Source of the DNA: Gammaproteobacteria bacterium
GTDB taxonomy: Bacteria; Pseudomonadota; Gammaproteobacteria; Steroidobacterales; Woeseiaceae
DNA length: 64,000 nt
Direction of reading: 5' to 3'
NCBI GenBank assembly: GCA_029861535.1
Contig: JAOTZC010000005.1
Coordinates: 1 to 64,000, forward strand
The notes beneath the pieces were generated by a model, which saw only the letters and a list, made by a program, of their open reading frames with translations, was not told where the DNA came from and searched no databases. The position numbers were made by a program, and so were the translations under genes. This document shows positions 11,919 to 20,278 of this stretch, in pieces. The first letter of the stretch is position 1. Every line of letters starts with the position of its first letter.

Positions 11919-11964
11919 AACGCATGGAATTATAGGGCGATTCGGTGTTGAAACAAGAGCTCGA

Positions 11965-12717
11965 ATGGACCTGACCTCGATCAATGGCGGGCTGCTGCTG
12001 GCCATATTGATTGCGATCTCCGTTGGTGCGCTGTTAAAGGGCATCACCGGACTGGGCCTGCCGCTGTTCGCCGTGCCTGCGCTGGCCATGCTCAGCTCCG
12101 TACAGGAGGCGGTGATTCTGATGATCATTCCGGGCATCGCCTCTAATCTGTGGGTCGTTGCCAACCGACGGCTTCATTGGGGCCAGCTAAAGAAGCACGT
12201 ACCGTTCCTGGCAGGCGGGTTTGTTGGCGGATTAGTAGGTACATTGCTACTACACGCGATCAGTGACCGTTGGCTCAAGATCCTGCTGGCAAGCTGGCTT
12301 GCCGTGTACTTGGTGCAGTTCTTTTTCGGTAATCGGCATGCCAGAATTTTTCATGGCCACGGCCGCCTGGGATATTTGGTCGGGCTAATCGCCGGCACAT
12401 CTCAGGGCACTACCGGCATTTCAGCGCAGGTCGTTGCGCCTTACTACCATGGGCGTTCACTCGAAGCCCCCGCTTACGCGCTTCTTGTCGCGTTCACATT
12501 CTTGCTATTTTCAAGCGCACAAATGACCGCTGCGCTATCTACGAATTTGCTTACGCTTGAACGCCTGCAGTTGAGCCTGATAGCGCTCGTACCGACGTTA
12601 ATCTTCACTCGCGTTGGCATCAGTCTAGCGGATACGATATCGCTTGAAGCTTTCAACAAGATTCTCCTGGTCGTGTTCTGCCTGATGGAAATAAAATTGA
12701 TCGCGGATGTACTGTGA
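11965..12717 (+). CDS. TauE/SafE (TSUP) family transporter
   Basis: A 250-residue inner-membrane protein with about eight hydrophobic segments. It carries the family's duplicated glycine-rich motifs: LLKGITGLGLPLFAVPAL in the first half and LIAGTSQGTTGISAQVVAPY in the second. TSUP proteins move small organic or sulfur-containing anions such as sulfoacetate or sulfite, usually outward. It overlaps the downstream lacI-family gene by 4 bases (GTGA), so the transporter and regulator are co-translated. A LacI-type operator sits about 50 bases upstream. The cargo is not known; it may be an organic acid handled by this cluster. Confidence 0.87.
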   Translation: MDLTSINGGLLLAILIAISVGALLKGITGLGLPLFAVPALAMLSSVQEAVILMIIPGIASNLWVVANRRLHWGQLKKHVPFLAGGFVGGLVGTLLLHAISDRWLKILLASWLAVYLVQFFFGNRHARIFHGHGRLGYLVGLIAGTSQGTTGISAQVVAPYYHGRSLEAPAYALLVAFTFLLFSSAQMTAALSTNLLTLERLQLSLIALVPTLIFTRVGISLADTISLEAFNKILLVVFCLMEIKLIADVL

Positions 12718-13745
12718 GTAAACAGAAGATCAACATAAAAGACGTTGCAGCGCGAGCCAAAGTGCATCCGTCAACCGTATCGCGCGTACTGAATCCCACT
12801 ACCCGTTCAATGGTATCCATGGATGTTGCGGATCGGGTGCAAAAGATTGCCGACCAGATGGGTTACGCTCGAAGCTCGCTCGCATCAGGACTGCGTACCG
12901 GCAAGTCATTCACCGTTGGCGTCATCATTCCCGATTTGAGTAATCCTGTTTTTCCCCCCGTCGTTCGCGGTATCGAACGCGCACTCGGTGCCGAAGGCTA
13001 CATCGCGATTCTTGCGGACTCGGATAATAGCCAGCGCAGCGAACGTGCGATATTTGACTCGCTTAAGGCACGCAGTATCGATGGATTGATTTTGGCGACA
13101 GCCCACATCGATGACCCGGTCGTCAGCGCGTGTGTGGCAGAGGATCTACCCGTCGTCCTGGTGAATCGTACCGTCGACGCCCATGACGTTACTGAGGTCA
13201 TCAACAATGACGATCTCGGCATCGAACTCGCGGTGTCTCACCTCACCGAACTGGGTCACCGTCGGATTGCTTTTCTTGGCGGCCCGATGGACACAACGAC
13301 CGGCCGCGATCGCCGCCGGACTTTCGAGCGCTTGGGCCGGGAAGGTCAGTTTTCGTTCGACCCGGATATCTGCGTCAACTGTGCCGCATTTACCGAGGCG
13401 GCCGGTCATGACGGGATGAACAGGATTTTGCGGCATGAGGGCGCATTCACGGCCGTCGTTGCAAGCAACGATTTGCTGGCAATCGGCTGCTACGACGCGC
13501 TTGCCGAATGCGGCCTGGCCTGTCCTGACGATGTCTCGGTGACAGGATTCAATGACATGCGTTTTGTCGATCGCCTGTCACCACCGCTGACATCAATACA
13601 TATTCAACACGACCAACTTGGTGTGCAGGCTGCAAACCTGTTGTTAGAAGAGATTCGCGATGATAAGGCACCGCGCAAGACCGTGCGCCTGGATCCTGAG
13701 CTCATCGTCCGCGGCTCGACCGCCGCGCCCTCTACCTCAAGCTAG
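12714..13745 (+). CDS. LacI-family transcriptional regulator
   Basis: A 343-residue repressor. The N-terminal helix-turn-helix is NIKDVAARAKVHPSTVSRVL, followed by the hinge helix SSLASGLRTG and a periplasmic-binding-protein-like effector domain (GVIIPDLSNPVFPPVVRGIE, LGHRRIAFLGG, VTGFNDM). It starts with GTG, overlapping the transporter stop. Two copies of a 15-bp palindromic operator, at 11903 and 15142, flank it in two divergent promoters. Its likely regulon is therefore the oxidoreductase/amidohydrolase/molybdenum hydroxylase operon, its own operon, the M24 gene and the MFS gene. The effector is unknown. Confidence 0.94.
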   Translation: MSKQKINIKDVAARAKVHPSTVSRVLNPTTRSMVSMDVADRVQKIADQMGYARSSLASGLRTGKSFTVGVIIPDLSNPVFPPVVRGIERALGAEGYIAILADSDNSQRSERAIFDSLKARSIDGLILATAHIDDPVVSACVAEDLPVVLVNRTVDAHDVTEVINNDDLGIELAVSHLTELGHRRIAFLGGPMDTTTGRDRRRTFERLGREGQFSFDPDICVNCAAFTEAAGHDGMNRILRHEGAFTAVVASNDLLAIGCYDALAECGLACPDDVSVTGFNDMRFVDRLSPPLTSIHIQHDQLGVQAANLLLEEIRDDKAPRKTVRLDPELIVRGSTAAPSTSS

Positions 13746-15043
13746 TATGGATTGGCGACGGGCAGCTCCTCTGCTGGGAACAGCGTAATCACGCGGCAGC
13801 CATCGTTCGTTACGACGACTTCCTCCTCAATCCTCGCCGCTGAGAATCCATCGGAGGCCGGGCAATATGTTTCGAGTGCGAACACCATGCCCTCTTTTAT
13901 CTCTTGCGGACTATCCAGTGAAACGAGGCGACTGACGATAGGACGCTCGTGCAGCGCGACGCCTAGTCCATGACAGAATTGCAGTGCGAACGCCTCCATC
14001 TCGCTCGAGAATCCAAACTCCTCCGCTTTCGGAAACACCTTGGCGATTTGATCGGTTCCTACGCCCGGTCTGACGAGTTCGATACCCGCGTCCATCCATG
14101 CACGCGCTTTTTTGTACGCGTCTCGCTGGGGTTCCGTGGCACGACCCACGTTAAAAGTGCGGTAGTAACAAGTGCGGTAGCCCATGTAAGCCTGAATAAT
14201 GTCGAAAAACGCCTGATCACCGGGGCGGATAATGCGATCGGTGAAATTGTGCGGATGTGGGCTGCAGCGTTCTCCTGCAACGGCGTTAATAGCCTCGACG
14301 TCGTCCGAGCCCAGTTCGTAGAGCATCTTGTTGGAGTCTGCGACAATTTGAGACTCTTTTACGCCCGGTCGTAACTTCTCGAAAATCATGTCGTATACGC
14401 CGTCGACCATCGACGCTGCGATATTCAGTAACATGATTTCGTCCATGCTTTTGATTTCCCGCGCATCGAGCATCGTCTGCTGGCCATCGCGAATTTCGAG
14501 TCCTGCCTTTTGCAGCTCGAACAACATCGCGGGTTCGACGAGATCAATGCCAACGGGGAGATGTGCAACACCGTTTTCCTCAAGCAACGCCTTTATCTCC
14601 TGCGCCGCGCGTGCCATCAGTCCCGACTCCGGCGATACGGTACCGCGCAGTCCAACCATGCCAGCATGACAACACGACGGCTTCAGCCATGGCGCATAGA
14701 TCCGATGGTGTGCTGCGGCAGAGCCAAAATCCCACAGGTGCGGATCGCCGTCACCGGGCAGCAACGCAAATCGGCACATCTTATCGCGCGCCCATTCGCC
14801 GATCGCCGTGCTCGTTATGTAGCGGATATTGTTGTTATCGAACGTCAGCAGCGAGCCGAGATCCGATTGCCGCAGCGCCATGCGAGAGCGGCCTAATCGA
14901 TAGTCATGGAGGCGTCTGAAGTTAATCCGCTCCTCGAAATCGACGTTCATCGACCCCGGTGAGCGCAGCGCTCGCGACCAGTTGTGGCCCGGGTCGATAT
15001 CCTCGGGGGAGACGATTTTCGGATCGTTCAACTTGGGCGTCAT
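13742..15043 (-). CDS. M24 (pita-bread fold) peptidase-family protein with Asp-to-Cys change at a metal site
   Basis: A 433-residue member of the aminopeptidase P/prolidase/creatinase family. The N-terminal creatinase-like domain includes DYRLGRSRMALRQSD and NNNIRYITS. The C-terminal pita-bread domain has D281, H358 (QFCHGLGVALHE), E391 (FALET) and E406 (ARIEEEV). The second metal Asp, expected 11 residues after D281, is Cys292 (MGYRTCYYRTF). It may therefore bind metal differently or act without a two-metal centre, as creatinase does. The stop codon overlaps the convergent lacI-family gene. It is divergent from an MFS gene across a LacI-type operator. A paralogue with the same substitution is at 30858. 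DddP (DMSP lyase) is a relative but keeps the Asp. The function is not assigned. Confidence 0.8.
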   Translation of the reverse strand: MTPKLNDPKIVSPEDIDPGHNWSRALRSPGSMNVDFEERINFRRLHDYRLGRSRMALRQSDLGSLLTFDNNNIRYITSTAIGEWARDKMCRFALLPGDGDPHLWDFGSAAAHHRIYAPWLKPSCCHAGMVGLRGTVSPESGLMARAAQEIKALLEENGVAHLPVGIDLVEPAMLFELQKAGLEIRDGQQTMLDAREIKSMDEIMLLNIAASMVDGVYDMIFEKLRPGVKESQIVADSNKMLYELGSDDVEAINAVAGERCSPHPHNFTDRIIRPGDQAFFDIIQAYMGYRTCYYRTFNVGRATEPQRDAYKKARAWMDAGIELVRPGVGTDQIAKVFPKAEEFGFSSEMEAFALQFCHGLGVALHERPIVSRLVSLDSPQEIKEGMVFALETYCPASDGFSAARIEEEVVVTNDGCRVITLFPAEELPVANPY

Positions 15044-15055
15044 TAGCGATCATCC

Positions 15056-15069
15056 TGCAAGCGTTTGTC
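15056..15069. promoter_or_regulatory. Possible secondary LacI-type half-operator
   Basis: TGCAAGCGTTTGTC resembles the TGCAATCGTTTGCA core of the two strong sites but breaks symmetry at the right end. It lies 13 bases upstream of the M24 start codon at 15043. It could help looping or local repression; it may also be chance. Confidence 0.35.
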
Positions 15070-15141
15070 AGCAGTAAAGCAAATGCGATCGGCACCGACA
15101 AGCGGCGCCGAATTGACCACCATGCACCGGTACGGCACACT

Positions 15142-15157
15142 ATGCAATCGTTTGCAC
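15142..15157. promoter_or_regulatory. LacI-type operator, second copy
   Basis: ATGCAATCGTTTGCAC shares its first 15 bases exactly with the site at 11903. It lies between the divergent M24 gene (start 15043) and MFS gene (start 15215), so one repressor could control both. Choosing a later MFS start keeps this site outside the coding region. Confidence 0.78.
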
Positions 15158-15214
15158 GATCAAGCCAAGCACTCGTCCTTGATGCCTGTTGCCGGGCCAT
15201 ACGGGAACCTCGCG

Positions 15215-16489
15215 ATGCCACCAGAATTTGCTGAAAACGACGCCAATCGGGCGCTCAGCACGCATGGCCTGTTTGTCATCCTGGCCTCGACGGCGCTCGC
15301 GTTGCTGGCCACGCCGCTCGCGTCACCGGCGATGCCCGAGATCGCCAAAGTGTTCGCCGAAAATGCGCAAAGCGAGCCATTTGCAAGCGCAATTCTGACC
15401 GCCATCAGTGTGCTGCCAGGTGACGCCAACGTCATGTTCCTGGTCAAGTTCATTCTGCTATCAATCCCTGCGCTGTTCATCATTCTCGGCGCACCGATTG
15501 TCGGCTGGCTTAGTGACAACCTCGGCAGAAAATCGTTGTTGAACTGGTCTCTGCTGGTATTCGGTATCAGTGGCACGTCCGGTTATTTCGCCGATAGCTT
15601 CTTTTTCATGTTCGTCGGCCGAGCGATCCTCGGCCTGTCGATCGCCGGTATCAAGACGGCAACGGTCGCCATGGTCGGCGACTATTATGAAGGCGCAGCA
15701 CGTAATCGCGTCATCGGCTGGCAGGGCTCGGCAATGAAATTCGGCGGCGTAATTTTCATGCTGCTGGGCGGATACCTCGCCAATTTCAGCTGGCAGACGC
15801 CGTTTCTAGGCTATTTGCTCGCGTTCGTCGTTTTACCAAGTGGATTGATTGCGCTGGCCGAAAGCCTGCCAGGGACGAGGGCCTCTCGAGCAAAGCAAAG
15901 CGACCATCTGCCGGCAATCCCGATTGGCTCAGCGACCTACGTCTTTATATCGGCCTTTCTGGCGTCCGGCCTGTTTTTTATCACGCCCGTGCAACTGCCG
16001 TTTTACCTGCGTAACGCGTTCGCAGCGACACCGTTTGAGATGGGTGCGGCGATCGCGCTCGGCAACACCGTCGGCGCACTCACGTCGCTGACCTATTACC
16101 GATTCAAGCGACGACTCAACTTTGTCGCAATATATGCGTGCATCTTTTTGTCGATGGCGCTCGGCTACTTTGTTGTCGCTGTGGCGCCGAGTTACGCCGT
16201 CGCCTTGCTCGGCATGGGTGTCGCGGGCATTGGCTTCGGCCTGTACGTGCCTAATCACAGCAGCTGGATTCTTTCGATTGTCTCGGCGAAACGGCGTGGA
16301 TTCGGCGTTGGCCTGGTTACGACCGCAATGTTTCTGGGGCAGTTTTCGGCGCCGATCCTTGTTCAACCCTTTATTGACCCCACAAATCCCAATGCCGTGT
16401 GGACATCGATGAGCATCGCGCTATTCGTGCTGTTTGTCCTCTATGCCGGACTATCACGCTTGATGCCAAAACCGATTGTGGAAGTTTGA
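15215..16489 (+). CDS. Major facilitator superfamily transporter
   Basis: A 424-residue inner-membrane transporter with about twelve hydrophobic helices. The loop between helices 2 and 3 has the MFS motif GWLSDNLGRKSLL, and a duplicated half follows with YRFKRRLNF after helix 8. ATG 15215 is chosen over in-frame starts from 15065 because those would place the LacI-type operator inside the gene. ATG 15182 is an alternative. It is probably co-transcribed with the carboxymuconolactone-decarboxylase-family gene 20 bases downstream. It is likely an importer of the cluster's substrate; the substrate is unknown. Confidence 0.88.
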   Translation: MPPEFAENDANRALSTHGLFVILASTALALLATPLASPAMPEIAKVFAENAQSEPFASAILTAISVLPGDANVMFLVKFILLSIPALFIILGAPIVGWLSDNLGRKSLLNWSLLVFGISGTSGYFADSFFFMFVGRAILGLSIAGIKTATVAMVGDYYEGAARNRVIGWQGSAMKFGGVIFMLLGGYLANFSWQTPFLGYLLAFVVLPSGLIALAESLPGTRASRAKQSDHLPAIPIGSATYVFISAFLASGLFFITPVQLPFYLRNAFAATPFEMGAAIALGNTVGALTSLTYYRFKRRLNFVAIYACIFLSMALGYFVVAVAPSYAVALLGMGVAGIGFGLYVPNHSSWILSIVSAKRRGFGVGLVTTAMFLGQFSAPILVQPFIDPTNPNAVWTSMSIALFVLFVLYAGLSRLMPKPIVEV

Positions 16490-16509
16490 GACTCACCCTG
16501 GAGAAAACT

Positions 16510-17139
16510 ATGGCGGAGCAAAGAATCAATTATGTCGCCGAAGACGTTATTAACGATCCGGAGATGATCGCGGAGCTCGAGCGCTGCGCAAAATTCGGCA
16601 CGCCGCGCCCGGAAAGTCAGGCTATACGCGCGCATCGTCCACCGATCATGAAAGCGTTTGCTACCGTGTGGAAAGATTCATTTCATGAGGGCGTCGTCGA
16701 ACACAAGCTCAAAGAGCTTTGTCGCGTGTACGTGTCGCGTTCGGTGAAATGCGAATACTGCGGCAACCAGCGCTCCGAAAAAGGGCGCAGTGAAGGTCTG
16801 GTCGAAGATGACTACATGGACCTGCTGAACTTCGAGAAATCGGACAACTATGACGCGAGGCAAAAAGCCGCTCTCGCTTACACAGAAGCGATTACGTGGG
16901 ATATACAAACCGACGATGCGCTGTGGGCGCGCCTGCATGAGCATTTCAGCGAGCCCGAAATTGTGGAACTTGGCTTCTTTATCGCGTTGACGATGGGTCA
17001 GCAACGTTGGTTACGCACGCTGAACATTCAACATCACAGCTTCATGGCCGGTACGTCGGCCTCAATGGCGCCTGGCTTTGAAGACGCGGCCTCCGTCAGC
17101 GATAGCAAACGGGACGACGGCTATTGGGCGAAGCCTTAG
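16510..17139 (+). CDS. Carboxymuconolactone decarboxylase/AhpD-family protein
   Basis: A 209-residue all-helical protein. The AhpD-like core carries a redox-type CxxC in VKCEYCGNQRSEK, inside the pattern KLKELCRVYVSRSVKCEYC. The His that usually follows the second Cys by two or three residues is absent. GGAG lies just before the ATG at 16510. Members include carboxymuconolactone decarboxylases and alkylhydroperoxidases, so the role could be ring-product decarboxylation or peroxide handling. It follows the MFS gene in one operon and its end overlaps the convergent Rid gene by 4 bases. Confidence 0.8.
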   Translation: MAEQRINYVAEDVINDPEMIAELERCAKFGTPRPESQAIRAHRPPIMKAFATVWKDSFHEGVVEHKLKELCRVYVSRSVKCEYCGNQRSEKGRSEGLVEDDYMDLLNFEKSDNYDARQKAALAYTEAITWDIQTDDALWARLHEHFSEPEIVELGFFIALTMGQQRWLRTLNIQHHSFMAGTSASMAPGFEDAASVSDSKRDDGYWAKP

Positions 17140-17624
17140 TCGGCCGGGATTCGCGCAGCGATCAGCTCCACCTCGACCAGATACTGTGGTCGCGCCAACG
17201 CGCTGACGCCAACAGCCGTGCTTGCCGGCCGGAAATCCTCGCCGAAGTATTTGTTACGCGCAGCAACGATAATCGGCAAGTGCGCCGGGTCGACATAGTA
17301 GATCGTCATTTTGACGACGTCCGTACTGTCCATGCCGGCTTCTTTGACGATGTTGTAGAGATTGCGCATCGCCAACTCGGCCTGCTCTTCGATGTTCGCG
17401 CCGATCGTCCCGTCGACATCGACACCGGTCTGACCAGCTGTATACAACCACTCCGCATTCGACGGGATGATCTTGCCGTGACTGAAACGGTTCTTGTATG
17501 GCTTCGGTAGCGACGCCGGCTCTAGCGTAATGATTCCATCTGACTCGCGTGCAGTAGCTCCGCCCGATGCAAGCGCGAACGCGACGGCGGCAAGTGCGAT
17601 ACATATTACTTCCGTGGCAGCCAC
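17136..17624 (-). CDS. Exported Rid/YjgF-family protein
   Basis: A 162-residue protein. A start at GTG 17624 gives a clean signal peptide (AATEVICIALAAVAFALASG, then GATA) with AGAGG about ten bases upstream. In-frame starts up to 17690 would run through a strong terminator hairpin and are rejected. The Rid fold is seen in AEWLYTAGQTGVDVDG, AMRNLYNIVKEAGMDSTDVVKM and YLVEVELIA. The Arg that binds the substrate carboxylate in the RidA subgroup appears to be Ser (RPASTAVGV), so it is probably not a classical imine deaminase. Periplasmic Rid proteins are uncommon. It ends against the convergent CMD-family gene. Confidence 0.8.
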   Translation of the reverse strand: MAATEVICIALAAVAFALASGGATARESDGIITLEPASLPKPYKNRFSHGKIIPSNAEWLYTAGQTGVDVDGTIGANIEEQAELAMRNLYNIVKEAGMDSTDVVKMTIYYVDPAHLPIIVAARNKYFGEDFRPASTAVGVSALARPQYLVEVELIAARIPAD

Positions 17625-17639
17625 GCAGTTCGTGCCTCT

Positions 17640-17668
17640 AAAAACAAACGGCAGCCGCGGCTGCCGTT
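17640..17668 (-). terminator. Rho-independent terminator after the TonB receptor gene
   Basis: A perfect 22-bp palindrome at 17647-17668 (AACGGCAGCC and its complement) is followed in the minus direction by TGTTTTTAG. It lies about 40 bases after the stop of the TonB receptor gene and upstream of the Rid gene start. Confidence 0.85.
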
Positions 17669-17704
17669 CATTGTTGTCGCGTTGAAGCAATGTATTAATT
17701 ACTA

Positions 17705-20095
17705 CTAAAAGTCATAGGTTGCCGTCACACCGTACTGGCGCTTGCCGCGGAACGCTGCCGCAAAGGTACTGCAGCAGGGGCTCGGAGGACCGAAGTTCGC
17801 AATATCGTAGTCTTCGCGAAGGTTCTTGCCCCAGGCGGAAATTGTCAGGTTTTCGTTTGCATTCACCCAGCTGACGCGGGCACCCCAATCGTTGATTTTC
17901 GGGCGCAAGCGTAGCGGCGGGTTCGTGAAGCGACTCGACGTCTGGTTGAAGACAGTGCTGCGGCCGCGATAATCCGCGCGCACGATGAAGCTGGAGCCGT
18001 TAGCCATCGGGAACGTGTACTCGCCGATCAGGTTATACGTCCATTTCGGAGCACCCGCTGGCCGTTGCCCGCTGATATCCAAGGTGGGGTCAGATGGATC
18101 ATTTGTGTCCCGCATTTCGGCATTCAGTGACGCGCCGTTAGCGCTGAACAGGAAATTATCGGTCACCAAGAACGTACCCTCGAGCTCGAGCCCGAGTGTC
18201 TCCACCGATCCCACGTTACTGATCAGGCCGACGAAGGCGCCACCAGCAGGAACCAGATTGATCGTTTGCACGTCATCGACTTCAAGGTAAAAGCCAGTAA
18301 TCGCATACTGGAAACGCTCACCGGCACCTTTGAAACCGAACTCCCAGTTCGTCGAGGTTTCGGGTTCAACGACAACGAGCGCTTGAGCGGAGTTCAGCGC
18401 GTCTGGCTGAAACGTGCCGCTCTTGAAGCCTTCGGAATACAAGGCATAGAAATTCAGGTTGTCGTGGACCTCATAATCAATGGATAGCTTGGAAATATAG
18501 TCGTCCCAGGAATCAGAAACAGTATTCGTAAAAAACGCCGGGTTCGATTCACTGCCGCACACTTCTGGCGGCCCAACATTGTCACAAAGCTGTGGCGAGC
18601 CATCCTCAAATGGCATGCTTACGCCCGGCAGGCCAACAAGCTGCCTGTCCACGCCCCAGCCGCGAGCGCCGGTGAGGTAATCCTTGTCATCGTTCACGAA
18701 GCGACCACCATAAGTGATGGTCGCCCGGTCACTGATGTCCCAGCTGATTTCACCAAAAATCGACCAGCTGTCCGTCTCGTTGGTGCCGCCCGTTTCCCGG
18801 GTCGTTGGAACGAATGGCCCGCCGCGCGCACCGCGTTGCTGGAACTGATTTTGTTCCATGCGCGTTTCCTCGTCCTGGAGCAGATATACGCCGGCCAACC
18901 AGCGCAGCGAATTACCACTCGCGATGTTGTCGAGCCGCAGTTCGGTGCTGATCATGTCACCGTCGTTCTTGACGGACTGCCAGCTAACATCATTGGGCGT
19001 GCCAACCAGGTCCATGAGGCTGTCGGTGTCGCCGTCCATATATCCGGTAATCGATGTCAGCGTTAAGTCGTTATTGAGGTTCCAGACGAGTTCGGCGGCG
19101 AACGTCAGGATGTCTCGATCCGTATGAAAATCCGCAGCGGGGAAACCTGCAACGACCTCTGGCGATATTTCCACGTTAAATGGATCATTACAATCATCAA
19201 AGTAGGTCGTCTGGTAAGGCGGGCTGGTTACGAACGGGATCGAGCAATCCGAGCCGTCCGGTTGCTGGTAACCGTGCCGAACCGGCGCCTCGTCCCGATC
19301 TTCGCTGTATTCGACTTTCAAATAGGCGCTAAAGTTTTCGCTCGGCTCCAGCAACAGCGAAGCTCTGACCGCGGTGTTTTCTTCACCATTGAGGCCATCG
19401 CCGGTCGAACGGGATTCCATCTCGCCATCTTCCTCGGTGTGATTAACCGCAATGCGGAACGCCATGGTATCGGTCAACGCCCGATTGAGGTGACCTTTGA
19501 ACTCGAAGCGCTCGTCGGAGCCGACCGTTCCCTGCAACGATGTCGATGCTTCCTGCGTCGGTCGATTGGTCACGAGATGGATCAAGCCTACCGACGCGTT
19601 GCGACCGAAAGCGGTACCTTGCGGCCCGCGCAGCACCTCAACACGATTGAGATCGAATATGGGCGGAGACTTCATAAAGTCCTTCGAGATGACGATGTTG
19701 TCCATCACCGTTTGAATAGACGACTCACTCGACGCATTACCCGGGGTCGGCGCAATTACGCCACGCATCGATGCCACCGGCTGCATCTTGCTGAATGACT
19801 CCCAAGTCGCGCCCGGTGTGTAATTGAATATGTTGTCAGCTTTGTCGATACGGTTGTTTTGGATAAACTCCTGCGACATGACAGCAACGGCGACGGGCGC
19901 ATCCTGCAGGGACTCTTCATAACGCCGTGATGTAACGACGATTTCCTCAAGCGTGGTCTCACGCCCCTGCGATGCACTCTGTGCCGTTGCCGACGGCGCC
20001 GGCGCGAGCAATGCAATACCAGAAACCACTGCGAATACGCCGGCATGCGCAAGCAGCCAGCGACCAAAACTGCCTAATTTCGTTTGATTCAACAT
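17705..20095 (-). CDS. TonB-dependent outer-membrane receptor
   Basis: A 796-residue receptor. ATG 20095, with GGGGGAG just upstream, opens a signal peptide ending APSATAQ. The TonB-box region ETTLEEIVVTSRR is typical of proteobacterial receptors of the Caulobacter/Sphingomonas kind. The plug follows (NIFNYTPGATWES, VEVLRGPQGTAFGRNA), and then a long barrel ending GVTATYDF with the C-terminal Phe needed for outer-membrane assembly. It stands as a single gene between an AT-rich promoter region and a strong terminator. It probably imports the substrate of one of the neighbouring oxidation modules; the ligand is not readable. Confidence 0.93.
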   Translation of the reverse strand: MLNQTKLGSFGRWLLAHAGVFAVVSGIALLAPAPSATAQSASQGRETTLEEIVVTSRRYEESLQDAPVAVAVMSQEFIQNNRIDKADNIFNYTPGATWESFSKMQPVASMRGVIAPTPGNASSESSIQTVMDNIVISKDFMKSPPIFDLNRVEVLRGPQGTAFGRNASVGLIHLVTNRPTQEASTSLQGTVGSDERFEFKGHLNRALTDTMAFRIAVNHTEEDGEMESRSTGDGLNGEENTAVRASLLLEPSENFSAYLKVEYSEDRDEAPVRHGYQQPDGSDCSIPFVTSPPYQTTYFDDCNDPFNVEISPEVVAGFPAADFHTDRDILTFAAELVWNLNNDLTLTSITGYMDGDTDSLMDLVGTPNDVSWQSVKNDGDMISTELRLDNIASGNSLRWLAGVYLLQDEETRMEQNQFQQRGARGGPFVPTTRETGGTNETDSWSIFGEISWDISDRATITYGGRFVNDDKDYLTGARGWGVDRQLVGLPGVSMPFEDGSPQLCDNVGPPEVCGSESNPAFFTNTVSDSWDDYISKLSIDYEVHDNLNFYALYSEGFKSGTFQPDALNSAQALVVVEPETSTNWEFGFKGAGERFQYAITGFYLEVDDVQTINLVPAGGAFVGLISNVGSVETLGLELEGTFLVTDNFLFSANGASLNAEMRDTNDPSDPTLDISGQRPAGAPKWTYNLIGEYTFPMANGSSFIVRADYRGRSTVFNQTSSRFTNPPLRLRPKINDWGARVSWVNANENLTISAWGKNLREDYDIANFGPPSPCCSTFAAAFRGKRQYGVTATYDF

Positions 20096-20155
20096 GACTC
20101 CCCCGAACGATTTTTGGACTATCACGAATTTGCGATATTTAGTAACGACAATATA

Positions 20156-20174
20156 GATAATCGTTAGAATTATC
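20156..20174. promoter_or_regulatory. Inverted repeat in TonB receptor promoter region
   Basis: GATAAT and ATTATC are arranged as an inverted pair around a 7-base spacer, in the AT-rich 180-base gap upstream of the receptor gene. A further TTATCG lies at about 20188. It could be an operator; the regulator is unknown. Confidence 0.35.
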
Positions 20175-20251
20175 GCAATCATTAAATTATCGTTTTTCTG
20201 GACAACGGCATCGGAGACGCTTGCGATTTCAACAGCTTAGACTCCATCCAA

Positions 20252-20268
20252 GCCTGCTTAGGGCAGGC
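20252..20268 (-). terminator. Weak hairpin after the metallo-hydrolase gene
   Basis: GCCTGC pairs with GCAGGC around a 5-base loop, ten bases after the stop codon at 20279 on the minus strand. There is no T run, so it is at best a weak or factor-assisted terminator. Confidence 0.35.
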
Positions 20269-20278
20269 GTAAGCCTCG

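Noticed and set aside
13742-15043. DMSP lyase DddP as an identity for the M24 protein
   Set aside because: DddP keeps the Asp ligands, including the one replaced here by Cys. The resemblance is at superfamily level only.
18257-18271. LacI-operator-like sequence TTGATCGTTTGCAC inside the second TonB receptor gene
   Set aside because: It matches only one half of the strong operators, lacks the left TGCAA, and is within coding sequence far from a promoter.
19124-19798. Open frame of 224 codons on the plus strand
   Set aside because: It is antisense to the well-supported TonB receptor gene, with no ribosome site or family resemblance.
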